Assembly (NCBI RefSeq): GCF_030519375.1
Contig: NZ_JAUMKB010000010.1
Span: forward strand, 159,791 to 223,790
Origin: Mucilaginibacter tolerans
GTDB taxonomy: Bacteria > Bacteroidota > Bacteroidia > Sphingobacteriales > Sphingobacteriaceae
Direction of reading: 5' to 3'
Length of the DNA stretch: 64,000 nucleotides
Shown: piece after piece, positions 8,845 to 16,581 of the stretch
Numbering within the stretch: position 1 is the stretch's first letter
Layout: the number at the start of each line of letters is the position of its first letter
Translations under genes and position numbers: made by a program
The notes under the pieces: model-generated
Databases searched by the model: none
What the model saw: only the letters and a program-made list of their open reading frames with translations
Told to the model about the DNA's origin: nothing

Positions 8845-9414
8845 ATGGCAAGCAAAATCGTAACTATTAAAAAGAATCCAAAATTAGATTGGGCTATCGC
8901 ATTATTAGGCGGGCCGGCAATACCAACTAAACAAGATAAGTTCAAGCCGCTGATCGGAATGCAAGGTATACTTCAAGACGGCGATAGTGAACAAATCTTT
9001 GATAATCTTTATATCAAGAAACCTGACAAACCCGCAATTGAAGCATTCGAAAAAAAACTATCGAGTTTCCTGAAAGAAAACGTCGACAAAGAAATGCCAT
9101 ACAAGATGCCAGTCGAAGTAATTTTAAACTTTGACATCAACCGGAAAAGGCTTTTCGAGGTCGACGTCGACAATTTATCGAAAACAATTTTGGACTCGAT
9201 GAAAGGAGTTGTATTCGAAGATGACAACCAAGTTGTTCGGCTTCTTGCGATCAAGGATACACATCCACTTAATATAAATGGATTAATGATTGCCGTCAAT
9301 AAAGTCGAGAAACCTGAACAAGGCTGGTTCGCAAATATTAAATTGTTTTACATAGAGGAGGCGGCCGAAGTCGCCGAAGCGGAAATTGATAAAGATAAAA
9401 TGAAGACGAAGTAA
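8845..9414 (+). CDS. RusA-like Holliday junction resolvase family protein
   Basis: This 189-residue protein contains the RusA active-site pattern: D107-x-D109-N-L-x-K113, D117, then DD at 126-127 with Q129. In RusA these aspartates bind Mg2+ and cleave four-way junctions. It lies 95 bases after the nuclease gene, with a weak -7-like TATCTTTA in the gap, so it may be the sixth gene of the defence operon or have its own promoter. The C-terminal tail is acidic and alanine-rich. RusA is usually a phage or mobile-element gene, so its presence supports an island or former prophage context. The N-terminal 50 residues are longer than in classical RusA. Confidence 0.75.
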   Translation: MASKIVTIKKNPKLDWAIALLGGPAIPTKQDKFKPLIGMQGILQDGDSEQIFDNLYIKKPDKPAIEAFEKKLSSFLKENVDKEMPYKMPVEVILNFDINRKRLFEVDVDNLSKTILDSMKGVVFEDDNQVVRLLAIKDTHPLNINGLMIAVNKVEKPEQGWFANIKLFYIEEAAEVAEAEIDKDKMKTK

Positions 9415-9638
9415 TTCGACATTGAACTGCCAATGCTAAACGTTTACAAATACTTTACATCGAAATTTTGATTAACGATTTTTATCAGTCACCCATGGTT
9501 CTAACTAATTCTTTGACAAACTAATGCCAGGGCGATTATTTATTGAAATAGATTAAATACAATAGGAGGGCTTATCCCGGTAATAAATCGAATAAGTAAG
9601 TACAGGGGAAACTGGAGGGGCATGATTAACCATTTAGA
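9415..9638. other. Convergent intergenic region, nothing recognised
   Basis: This is an AT-rich gap between the RusA-like gene and the convergent SMEK gene. I see no coding frame, repeat or clear terminator hairpin. Confidence 0.5.
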
Positions 9639-10673
9639 TTAGCTATCCATCACTGTGAAATCCATCGAATTAAACAGTGTTTTAACTGAAATACCGTTGG
9701 CTTTAGCCCAATCTACCACCTCGTTAATGGTTTCATAGTACAACGTAGCAAAATGATACAACCGATCATTAATATCATCCTCTCCCCAGTAAATAAGTTT
9801 TGCATCCAGTAAGATCAATAATTCTGCTTCTATTTCCTTTAAATCCACACGCAATAGATTTGCAAGCGTTTTCGGAAAAATGCCCCATTCTTCCCTAGTA
9901 TGGTTGAATCGGCGCTTGGTTCCTCTTTCGGCGATGATAGCTAACAATTCCCTGGTCACACGGGGAATACGCTGCATTGTTTTATAGAGGTTTTTTATCG
10001 AGCTTAACGATACATCATCGTCAAAGCGGTCTGCCAGCATGTTGGCGTTTAACGGTGGTTGATTGGGGATTTTTTCCAATTGTTTGTAAAGGGAAGATTC
10101 AAAGTTGCCTTTGCTATCCATTATTTCGAAGTCGATTTTTAAGATCCTGAACTCACGAACAAATTGCGAATATAATACATCCAGTTTCTCGATGGGCAGC
10201 ACCATGATATCTTTTAACATATCATCGAGATCAACAATATCTCGCTTCGGATCGAAATTTGTCTTTATTTTCAGCGTCCGTGGAATAGTGTATTTGGTTT
10301 GTTTTTCATTTACAATAAATACCTTAATTGAGGTATACGTGGTTGTTTGCACTTGCGTTAACACCTCCAAAGTATCCTTTACTTTGCCAGTACTCTTGGT
10401 TGAGGTGATTTGGTAAGCAATTTTTTTGCCTTCGTCGCCCAAGTCTATCCCCGGATTGTTGCTGCGGTCAGCATTCAGATTGATCAAATCAAGATCGTAT
10501 ATGGTGTTAAGCGTCTCTTTAAAAAAGTCTTCGGTGAACTTTGTCAGGTCAAACATGCCCAGCTTATTCCTCGTTTGTACCTGATATTTCAGACTGGCAA
10601 TATCATCTACAATCTTTCCAATAATAAATCCTCGTGTCAGCATAAGTTGTGATTTGGTTTTGTTATACTTCAA
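9639..10673 (-). CDS. SMEK domain-containing protein
   Basis: The 344-residue protein starts with the SMEK-type region (residues about 1-150), with features such as LGMFDLTKFTEDFF, NNPGIDLGD and KKIAYQITS near residue 90. This N-terminal module is known from ABC-three-component and other predicted conflict systems, where it resembles a nuclease or effector domain with a D...QxT-like core. The C-terminal part (about 200-344) is helical and may hold a winged helix (ERGTKRRFNHTREEWGIF). It is transcribed toward the R-M operon. No ABC-ATPase or middle component is adjacent, so it may act alone or with the neighbouring operon. Confidence 0.75.
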   Translation of the reverse strand: MKYNKTKSQLMLTRGFIIGKIVDDIASLKYQVQTRNKLGMFDLTKFTEDFFKETLNTIYDLDLINLNADRSNNPGIDLGDEGKKIAYQITSTKSTGKVKDTLEVLTQVQTTTYTSIKVFIVNEKQTKYTIPRTLKIKTNFDPKRDIVDLDDMLKDIMVLPIEKLDVLYSQFVREFRILKIDFEIMDSKGNFESSLYKQLEKIPNQPPLNANMLADRFDDDVSLSSIKNLYKTMQRIPRVTRELLAIIAERGTKRRFNHTREEWGIFPKTLANLLRVDLKEIEAELLILLDAKLIYWGEDDINDRLYHFATLYYETINEVVDWAKANGISVKTLFNSMDFTVMDS

Positions 10674-10877
10674 ATTACGTAATAAGAAATGAAATATTAA
10701 GTTTTGATCTACTCGGATAATATTTTCCCGGAGGCATAGTATAAAGCCTTATCATTGATTATGTGTTCTACTACATTAGGGATGTGTTCACCTCCGCTGA
10801 TGACTCAGGAAAGGATAACTGAACATTATTTTCTGTTTGAAAGAGTTCACAGTATCCATAAATGTCAAACAACTTGT

Positions 10878-10969
10878 GGTTCGACCTTGCACCATTAACG
10901 TCCTCAAATTCGAGCAATTTTTTTTAAATCAGCTATAAAGTTATTTGAAAATAGACCCATGATCGACCC
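10878..10969. repeat. 92-bp dispersed repeat, copy A
   Basis: This sequence (beginning GGTTCGACCTTGCACCAT) recurs at 14906-14997 with the same length and roughly nine in ten bases identical. On the minus strand both copies read MxLFSNNFIADLKKIAR-like residues, with differences mostly at third codon positions, which hints at a formerly coding element. Confidence 0.8.
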
Positions 10970-10970
10970 C

Positions 10971-11003
10971 AAAGCCTTTTATGAAAATGAGAGGCTTTTT
11001 TAT
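10971..11003 (+). terminator. Intrinsic terminator-like hairpin
   Basis: AAAGCCT (10971-10977) pairs with AGGCTTT (10992-10998) across a 14-base loop, and a T run follows on the plus strand. No plus-strand gene lies directly upstream, so it may belong to a lost gene. Confidence 0.55.
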
Positions 11004-11031
11004 TGACTGATAATCAGGTGTTTAGAGATGT

Positions 11032-11064
11032 AAATATACCAAGTTCAAGCAACTTGGTATATTT
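11032..11064. repeat. Perfect 14-bp inverted repeat with 5-base loop
   Basis: AAATATACCAAGTT is followed by CAAGC and then its exact reverse complement. There is no T run on either side, so it could be an operator, a recombination site or a processed RNA hairpin rather than a simple terminator. Confidence 0.7.
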
Positions 11065-11288
11065 ATTAAAATTAACTAAAGACTTAAAAGTCAATAGATT
11101 AGATCGTTTTTTTGGTTCGAGCCCCATTACCCTACTTGATGGGGCAAAATTTAAAATTAAATTTAATAGCTATTTAAATAACTGGATATAAGTATGTTAT
11201 ATCATATTTGCTGGTTCGATGTTAAAAATGGAAACAAAAATATTTTTGCATTTTTAAAAGCATACTAAGTCTTATGTTAATCGATCAA

Positions 11289-11453
11289 TTATTCATGTTT
11301 TGGTCTATTCTCATCCAAGAGTACTTCCAGTGTAATCCTTGCGAACTTGTACATGAAATCAAGCACTAATTGTGCCTGTTCAATAGTAATTATTTCGCCC
11401 TCTTTTTTCATTAGTTCGACAACTTCCTCTGGCGTAACTTCTCTTTTTTCCAT
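11289..11453 (-). CDS. Small conserved-looking hypothetical protein (54 aa)
   Basis: The minus-strand ATG at 11453-11451 opens a 54-residue frame ending in TAA at 11289. The product is acidic and helical (MEKREVTPEEVVELMKKEG, later TIEQAQLVLDFMYKFARI). It resembles small Bacteroidota proteins that carry an EQAKLILDFLY-type helix and are often found near mobile or accessory genes. It lies 27 bases downstream of the oxidoreductase gene on the same strand and could be co-transcribed. Function is unknown. Confidence 0.6.
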   Translation of the reverse strand: MEKREVTPEEVVELMKKEGEIITIEQAQLVLDFMYKFARITLEVLLDENRPKHE

Positions 11454-11479
11454 CAGATAGTTATACCGATTTCGGCGAA

Positions 11480-12232
11480 TTAATGCCTCTTAGGGTTTTT
11501 AGGAAACAGCGAACGGTTTAATGTCAATACATCTTCATGCGTAGGTAGCGCTGAGAATTCCATGAATTTCCCAATAGCATAGTCCCGCAGGTGTGCAGCT
11601 TCTTGTTTTTCACCATCTGCAAGGGCTTGCTTAAGTTCTGCCACAACAAGTTCTGTACAATAAGCCGGAGTGCCTGGTTGATGCCTCCAGGAATCAGCCA
11701 GTGTACCTGCATCCACAGCGTCGAACCCCATATCTTTGATCAAGGTGGATACGATCTCTTTGGCCTGTTGATCGTCGCCTGACATCGCCATCGCTATCCG
11801 GTCTTTGGCACCTTCAGGCTTGCCGCCATATTCAAGGCTATGCGCCAGTAAATTGTTAAAAGCTTTGATCACGGGTCTTCCCAGGGTTTCCGAAACCCAT
11901 ACACTCTCGACTTTGCCATTCTTTAAGTCTTCGATCTCGCCATCCCTGAACGGATAATAGTTTGACGTATCGATCACGACCACCTTATCAGAAACTTTTG
12001 CGATAAGCACTGATAATTCCGGGATAGCTATTGTGGGAATGGATACGATAAGTACCTCGACATCCGCTATGATCTGGTCTTTGGTGGATGGCTTAACCCC
12101 CAGTTCCCGAGCCCGTTCTTCCAATTTTTGCTGACCTCCCGAGCTGTAAACCTTTACCTCGTGACCGGTTGCAGCTAATTTCTTTGCGATGATGCCGCCG
12201 ATTACGCCGGTGCCTATAATTCCTATTTTCAT
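11480..12232 (-). CDS. NADP-dependent F420-type oxidoreductase family protein
   Basis: The 250-residue protein begins with a Rossmann dinucleotide-binding motif (GIIGTGVIGGIIAKKLAATG) and has the two-domain look of NADPH-dependent F420 reductase-like proteins. These pair the cofactor fold with a helical domain containing KAFNNLLAHSL and AMSGDDQQAKEIV. In Bacteroidota, homologues are annotated as NAD(P)-binding or NADP oxidoreductases of unknown substrate. Use of F420 is not implied. It is divergent from the HxlR regulator at 12344, an arrangement typical of a regulator controlling its neighbour. Confidence 0.85.
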   Translation of the reverse strand: MKIGIIGTGVIGGIIAKKLAATGHEVKVYSSGGQQKLEERARELGVKPSTKDQIIADVEVLIVSIPTIAIPELSVLIAKVSDKVVVIDTSNYYPFRDGEIEDLKNGKVESVWVSETLGRPVIKAFNNLLAHSLEYGGKPEGAKDRIAMAMSGDDQQAKEIVSTLIKDMGFDAVDAGTLADSWRHQPGTPAYCTELVVAELKQALADGEKQEAAHLRDYAIGKFMEFSALPTHEDVLTLNRSLFPKNPKRH

Positions 12233-12343
12233 TTCGCCTGTTTTTAAATTCTCAATAAATTCCTTAGCAAAATTGGTGAATTTATACTTTCCTTTGTATA
12301 GTGCTTTCCCAAAGGAAAGTGGAATAGTTTTAAATGAGGTTTT

Positions 12344-12694
12344 ATGGCAGCTAAAAAAGCATATTGTGATTGCATCGAAACGATAAAGCCTGTGAGGGAT
12401 GCACTGGACGTGATCAATGGTAAATGGAAACTACCCATTATTATTTCCGTAGGCGTTGGAAATGACCGGTTCACCGATATACAGGAAAGTATCCCCGGTA
12501 TTACGCCCAAAGTTTTGGCGAAAGAACTGAAAGACCTGGAACAGCACCGTTTGGTCGTCAGGACCGTGATAGATGGTTACCCGGTGAAGATCACCTATCA
12601 ATTGGCTCAATATGCTGATACGCTGACGCCCATCATATATTCCCTGAAAAACTGGGGCTTGAATCACCGTAAAAAGGTCACAGACCGCGCATAA
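12344..12694 (+). CDS. HxlR-family transcriptional regulator
   Basis: This 116-residue winged-helix protein has the HxlR features: an N-terminal Cys (C8 and C10 in the CDCIETIKP region), INGKWKLPII, the helix FTDIQESIPGITPKVLAKELKDLE and the wing YPVKITYQLAQYADTL. HxlR proteins sense electrophiles or redox state and often control an adjacent oxidoreductase. It shares a 111-base divergent region with the F420-type oxidoreductase, so regulation of that gene is likely. Confidence 0.9.
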   Translation: MAAKKAYCDCIETIKPVRDALDVINGKWKLPIIISVGVGNDRFTDIQESIPGITPKVLAKELKDLEQHRLVVRTVIDGYPVKITYQLAQYADTLTPIIYSLKNWGLNHRKKVTDRA

Positions 12695-12744
12695 TGATTG
12701 GCTTAGTCTATACTCGCATTTCGTAAAAACGTTTCATTATTGCC

Positions 12745-12752
12745 TACTTTTG
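12745..12752 (+). promoter_or_regulatory. Candidate -7 element (TACTTTTG)
   Basis: This is an exact match to the Bacteroidota TAnnTTTG -7 consensus, 60 bases upstream of the SDR start at 12813. A -33 element is not clear. Confidence 0.45.
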
Positions 12753-12812
12753 TATCAGAATAGCTGTATTAATTGGCAGAACTTTGTCCTTATAAATATT
12801 AAAAATAAGATA

Positions 12813-13630
12813 ATGGCAAAAACAATTTTATAACTGGCGCATCCCGCGGATTCGGCAGGATCTGGGCAGAAGCGTTTTTACAACGTGGCGATAATGTAGT
12901 TGCGGCTGTTCGTAACCCTGAAACATTAACCGAACTTACAAAAGAATATTCTTCAAATCTATTGGTACTAAAACTTGATGTAACCGATAAAAAAGCAAGC
13001 TTTGAAGCAATTGCAGCTGCAAAAACTCACTTTGGCCGCATCGATGTATTAATAAACAATGCCGGTTACGGGCATATTGGAGCTGTAGAGGAATTAAACG
13101 AGCAAGATGTCAGGACGCAGTTTGAAACGAATGTACTGGGTTCATTATGGACTATACAAGCGGTCGTGCCCATCATGCGTCAGCAAAAGTCAGGGCAAAT
13201 CATTCAACTTTCAAGCGCTTTGGGTTTGAATACAGTATCATTAATGGGATTGTACAGTGCATCCAAGTTCGCCGTTGAGGGTCTTACTGAAACACTGGCT
13301 GGAGAAGTAAGTGGTTTTGGCATTAAAGTAACCATACTGGAGCCAGGTGGTTTCTCTACTGATTTCTTCGGAACGACTTCTCTTGCCTTAAGTGAATCAC
13401 TTCCTGCTTATGACGATGTACGTAAAACCTTTTACGAACTTGCAGAAGGACAAGATTCCGGTAACCCAGCAGCCACTGCCAATGCACTTCTTACCCTGGT
13501 TGATTCAGAAAATCCGCCATTAAGATTACTTTTGGGTAAAACCACTTACCCATGGGTGAAATACACTTACGAAGAACGGCTGAAAACGTGGGAATCATGG
13601 CAGGATGTTTCTGTGGCAGCACATGGTTAA
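12813..13630 (+). pseudogene. SDR-family oxidoreductase with a frameshift near its start
   Basis: From ATG 12813 the frame reads MAKTIL and then hits TAA. Inserting one T in the T4 run at 12826-12829 restores the canonical SDR start (MAKTIFITGASRGFGR) in frame with the long downstream frame. That downstream frame encodes NAG at the end of the Rossmann part, a catalytic Ser (IQLSSALG), the YSASK motif with Tyr and Lys, and an EPGGFSTDFF substrate loop. The intact protein would have about 272 residues. The downstream frame has no ATG before the cofactor motif, so as sequenced the product is not functional. It may be a real one-base deletion or a sequencing error in the homopolymer. Confidence 0.8.
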
Positions 13631-13646
13631 TAGATTAACATTAACG

Positions 13647-13674
13647 GGATCCGGATTTGCCGGATCCTGTTTTT
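13647..13674 (+). terminator. Intrinsic terminator after the SDR gene
   Basis: GGATCCGG (13647-13654) pairs perfectly with CCGGATCC (13660-13667) over a 5-base loop and is followed by TGTTTTT. Its position argues that the AraC gene starts at 13690 and not upstream. Confidence 0.8.
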
Positions 13675-13689
13675 ATAATTGCGAAAAAT

Positions 13690-14586
13690 ATGAAGCATTT
13701 TAAAAAAATCAGCGATCTGCATGAAGTTCTTGGCGTTAAGCCGCCTGAGCACCCCCTTTTCAGTGTGGCTTACGGTGAACGGGATAATTGCACCAGCATC
13801 AGCGAACTTGAATTTACTTCAGCATTTTACATCATCGGATTCAAGAAGCTGAAATCAGGGCAAATGCTTTACGGGAAAACCAAGTACGACCATGACCTCG
13901 GCTCCATGTCATTTATCAAACCGCAGCAAAAAGTATCTTTCCGAAATATGGAATTGGAGGAAAAAGGGTTTATGATCATCATCCATGAGGACTTCTTACC
14001 AGGAACATCCCTCTACAGTGAAATTAAAAAATACAGCTATTTTGATTATGAGGTGAATGAGGCACTGCACCTTTCTCCTGCCGAAGAAAATATTATCTGG
14101 AACCTATATTTCAGCATAGAAAAGGAATATAACAACAATACAGATGAACATAGCAAAACGATCATCATCAGTCATATTGATTCGATGCTCAAATATGCAC
14201 AGCGGTTTTATAAGAGGCAATTTATTCACCGGACAGAATTAACCGGGGCGACGCTAACCAAATTCAATACATTACTCGCTGCAAATTTCGAAGAAAGGAA
14301 ATTGAAGGATATGGGGTTGCCTACAGTAGCTTCCCTGGCAGAAAAGATGCATATATCTCCCCGTTATTTAACTGATCTGCTTAAAGAAGAAACGGGTAAA
14401 ACAGCCTTAGAACTTATTCACCTTTTTTTGATTGGTGAGGCAAAAAATATGCTGACAGCGGGCGATATGAATATTTCGGAGATATCGTCTTCACTTGGTT
14501 TCGATAACGCAACTTATTTTTCCCGTCTTTTTAAAAAAGAAGTGGGCACTACTCCAAATAAATTCAAAGACCGCTTCTTAAATTAA
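13690..14586 (+). CDS. AraC-family transcriptional regulator
   Basis: The 298-residue protein has an AraC-type double helix-turn-helix at about 200-298: PTVASLAEKMHISPRYLTDLL, then NISEISSSLGFDNATYFSRLFKKEVGTTP. The N-terminal 190 residues would form a cupin-like ligand-binding domain. I chose the ATG at 13690, because the upstream TTG at 13657 lies inside the terminator stem-loop. It follows the frameshifted SDR gene, a pairing common in Bacteroidota where AraC regulators control short-chain dehydrogenases. The effector is unknown. Confidence 0.9.
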   Translation: MKHFKKISDLHEVLGVKPPEHPLFSVAYGERDNCTSISELEFTSAFYIIGFKKLKSGQMLYGKTKYDHDLGSMSFIKPQQKVSFRNMELEEKGFMIIIHEDFLPGTSLYSEIKKYSYFDYEVNEALHLSPAEENIIWNLYFSIEKEYNNNTDEHSKTIIISHIDSMLKYAQRFYKRQFIHRTELTGATLTKFNTLLAANFEERKLKDMGLPTVASLAEKMHISPRYLTDLLKEETGKTALELIHLFLIGEAKNMLTAGDMNISEISSSLGFDNATYFSRLFKKEVGTTPNKFKDRFLN

Positions 14587-15223
14587 AGAGGGTAATTCTT
14601 ACTACCTATTTTGATTGACTCTTTAGGTGGACATTCCGGGGCTGTTGACTACCCCCCGTTCCAGAAAAGCAAACAGTTTATTCCGACGCACTTTGACCAT
14701 TTTACTTTATTGATTATTAATTGCGATTTTCCTATTTACCTACAAAACTCGGTGCTCCAAAGTGCACGGACGGTTTGGTCAAGCCTCACGGAATATCTAG
14801 GGAACGGTGCAGATCTCATGTGTTTTTTATACCAGCTCAATCCAAAATCGGCGGCGGCGATGATCACCAAACAGATGTGTAAAATATTCTCATAGTAGTT
14901 AAGACGGTTCGACCTTGCACCATCAACATCCTCATATTCGAGCTATTTTCTTTAAATCAGCTATAAAGTTATTTGAAAACAGCCCTGCCATCGACCCTTC
15001 ATCGGACAGTTCAAAAATGTAGATCCGGTATGTTTTTTTTGCAGACGCATGTTTGTCAATTTAGAAATTCCAATGCGATTGACCACCGTGTTCGTGAACT
15101 GTAATTAAGGTAGCTCCGGAACGCTTTGACCATGGTAATTTATTGATTATTAATTGGGGGCTCCGATAACTTTTGCTTCGATTACTGTAACGAAAGGCGC
15201 AAATCCCACGTCTTATCGGCACC
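14587..15223. other. Gene-poor region with IS21-like end remnants and repeat copy B
   Basis: No intact gene is seen. It contains AGGTGGACATTCCG (14625-14638), two TTCCG-type plus CTTTGACCAT blocks (14681-14700 and 15114-15133) and the second 92-bp repeat copy. Bases 14742-14800 are similar to 16185-16245. These repeated GGTCAAAG/CGGAA blocks resemble the multiple terminal repeats of IS21-family elements, but no istA or istB frame remains. Confidence 0.5.
14906..14997. repeat. 92-bp dispersed repeat, copy B
   Basis: This is the partner of 10878-10969, with equal length and mostly third-position differences when read on the minus strand. It lacks the terminator hairpin that follows copy A. Confidence 0.8.
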
Positions 15224-15574
15224 ATGAAACAAAAACTTTTTCTCGCACTGCTTACCCTTTTTACGTCAGTTAATGCCAGTCATGCGCAGGATACAGTACT
15301 GCGTTCACCCATTCACGGTAAGCTGGATTCGCTGCATTCAACTGTACTAAACCAGGAGCGATTGTTCCAGGTGTTTTTGCCGTACGACTTCAAACCGGAG
15401 GAAAATAAAAAGTATGACGTGCTCTATGTGCTGGATGGCGGTAACTGGAACACCGGACTGGTATCGCAAGTACAGCGTTTTACTCAGGACCAGGGTTTTA
15501 TGCCGCAAACCATTATTGTAAGTATAATGGGAATTGACCGAAATGTGGAACTTATTCAATATCAAAAGGTTTGA
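15224..15574 (+). pseudogene. Truncated esterase (alpha/beta hydrolase), N-terminal fragment
   Basis: The frame starts with a signal peptide (MKQKLFLALLTLF...ASHAQ) and then reads RLFQVFLPYDF and YDVLYVLDGG, followed by IIVSIMGIDR. These are the opening strands of the D-type esterase family that hydrolyses siderophore or acyl esters. It stops after 116 residues, before the catalytic GxSxGG motif. Its last 23 bases overlap the end of the convergent receiver gene. The intact protein would be about 280-400 residues, so this is a remnant cut by a deletion. Confidence 0.75.
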
Positions 15575-15875
15575 GAATTACGGCATCGCAACCCAATTTT
15601 TTAACATCCACATCTTTGAGGAAATACGCGGAAAATAGTATAACCGGTATATGTTTAAGTTTTGGGTGTGTTTTCAAAAGTCGACACAAATCAGCGCCAT
15701 TGCCGTCATTTAACCGGTAATCTAAAAGCACCACATCCGGCAAAAAATTTAAAGCTTCATCCAAAAAGCCGGCACAATATGAAAAAGTTTTTACGGTAAA
15801 ATGCTCATAGGTTAATACCTCTTGAACAATATCAAGAATATCGGCGTTGTCATCGAGCACCAAAATTTTTTTCAT
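15552..15875 (-). CDS. Response regulator receiver protein, probably C-terminally truncated
   Basis: The 107-residue receiver domain has the acidic pair D8-D9, phosphoacceptor D52 (VVLLDYRLND), a Ser at the switch position (ILFSAYF) and the conserved Lys in ILKPFDIE. The frame stops right after KPFDIE, so the final helix present in CheY-like domains (about 12-15 residues) is missing. The stop is within the bases shared with the truncated esterase. It may be unstable or non-functional. No kinase is adjacent. Confidence 0.7.
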   Translation of the reverse strand: MKKILVLDDNADILDIVQEVLTYEHFTVKTFSYCAGFLDEALNFLPDVVLLDYRLNDGNGADLCRLLKTHPKLKHIPVILFSAYFLKDVDVKKLGCDAVILKPFDIE

Positions 15876-16581
15876 GGTACACTTTGCCGTTTAAATCATT
15901 TGGGATGTAGCCGCTAACTCGACACTTCGCCGCTACCGATTATAATCAGGAATTGACAATCAAAAAGCAAATATATGTTATTAATGCCTGATAGTCAATA
16001 GTTTTAGATATTTTTTTTGCCGAGAAAAATCATAAATCAACCGGTGTTGGAATAATGTGAAAAATCGAAATAAGGTGGACATTCCGAAACCATTGATTAC
16101 CTCATTCCGAAAACCACAAACAGGCATTTCCGGGACACTTTGACCATATCACTTCTAAGTATCAACAGCCGTTTTCCTTCTTATCAACACAACTCGGTGT
16201 TCTAAAGGGCACGGAATAGCCTGGTCAAGCATGCCGTAATATCCATCTGGCCGACAAGGCTCTCCATTTTCGCATTTTGATCAGCCGATTATAAGGACTA
16301 TCATTTTAATCGTTAACATATTTTCAGCAGTAATCTTAGAACCTACAAAGGCAGCCCCATCATGCAACGGGGCTTGCCTTTCAAGCAAATTTATCCCCAA
16401 GCATGGATATCTTTATTTTCTTATTAGAACAGGCTAATGCTAGTTTTGTCCCAGGGGTGGAGGAAGCGTCCCCGTTTTACCGGGGACGAACTCAACTAAA
16501 AACTCCAAATGATCTCATGAAATGAAGCTCCTTCAGTTTGGCAATAACCGGGTTAACGTAACATTTTGGTTATAAAGTCAA
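15876..16581. other. Gene-free stretch with an IS21-like end remnant and a hairpin
   Basis: No coding frame is convincing. Bases 16073-16086 repeat AGGTGGACATTCCG exactly, and 16128-16147 read TTCCGGGACACTTTGACCAT. Both match blocks in 14625-14700. The rest is AT-rich. Confidence 0.5.
16347..16381 (-). terminator. Hairpin downstream of the GH29 gene
   Basis: AAAGGCAGCCCC pairs with GGGGCTtGCCTTT with a single bulged base. It lies about 200 bases downstream of the minus-strand GH operon and may end that transcript. The T run is short. Confidence 0.45.

Larger units (their letters stand above)
10674..11288. other. Gene-poor region with repeat copy A, a terminator and a perfect palindrome
   Basis: No intact gene is seen. 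The region contains one copy of a 92-bp repeat (10878-10969), an intrinsic-terminator-like hairpin immediately after it and a perfect 14-bp inverted repeat (11032-11064). Reading the repeat and adjacent bases on the minus strand, a protein-like stretch of about 45 codons ends at a stop near 10777, so a decayed gene is likely. Confidence 0.5.

Noticed and set aside
14611..14895. Plus-strand frame of 94 codons
   Set aside because: It spans IS21-like remnants and has no protein-like features; its start is TTG within the repeat region.
10878..14997. TTCGACC in the 92-bp repeats as a tRNA T-arm
   Set aside because: No acceptor stem, anticodon arm or cloverleaf can be formed around it.
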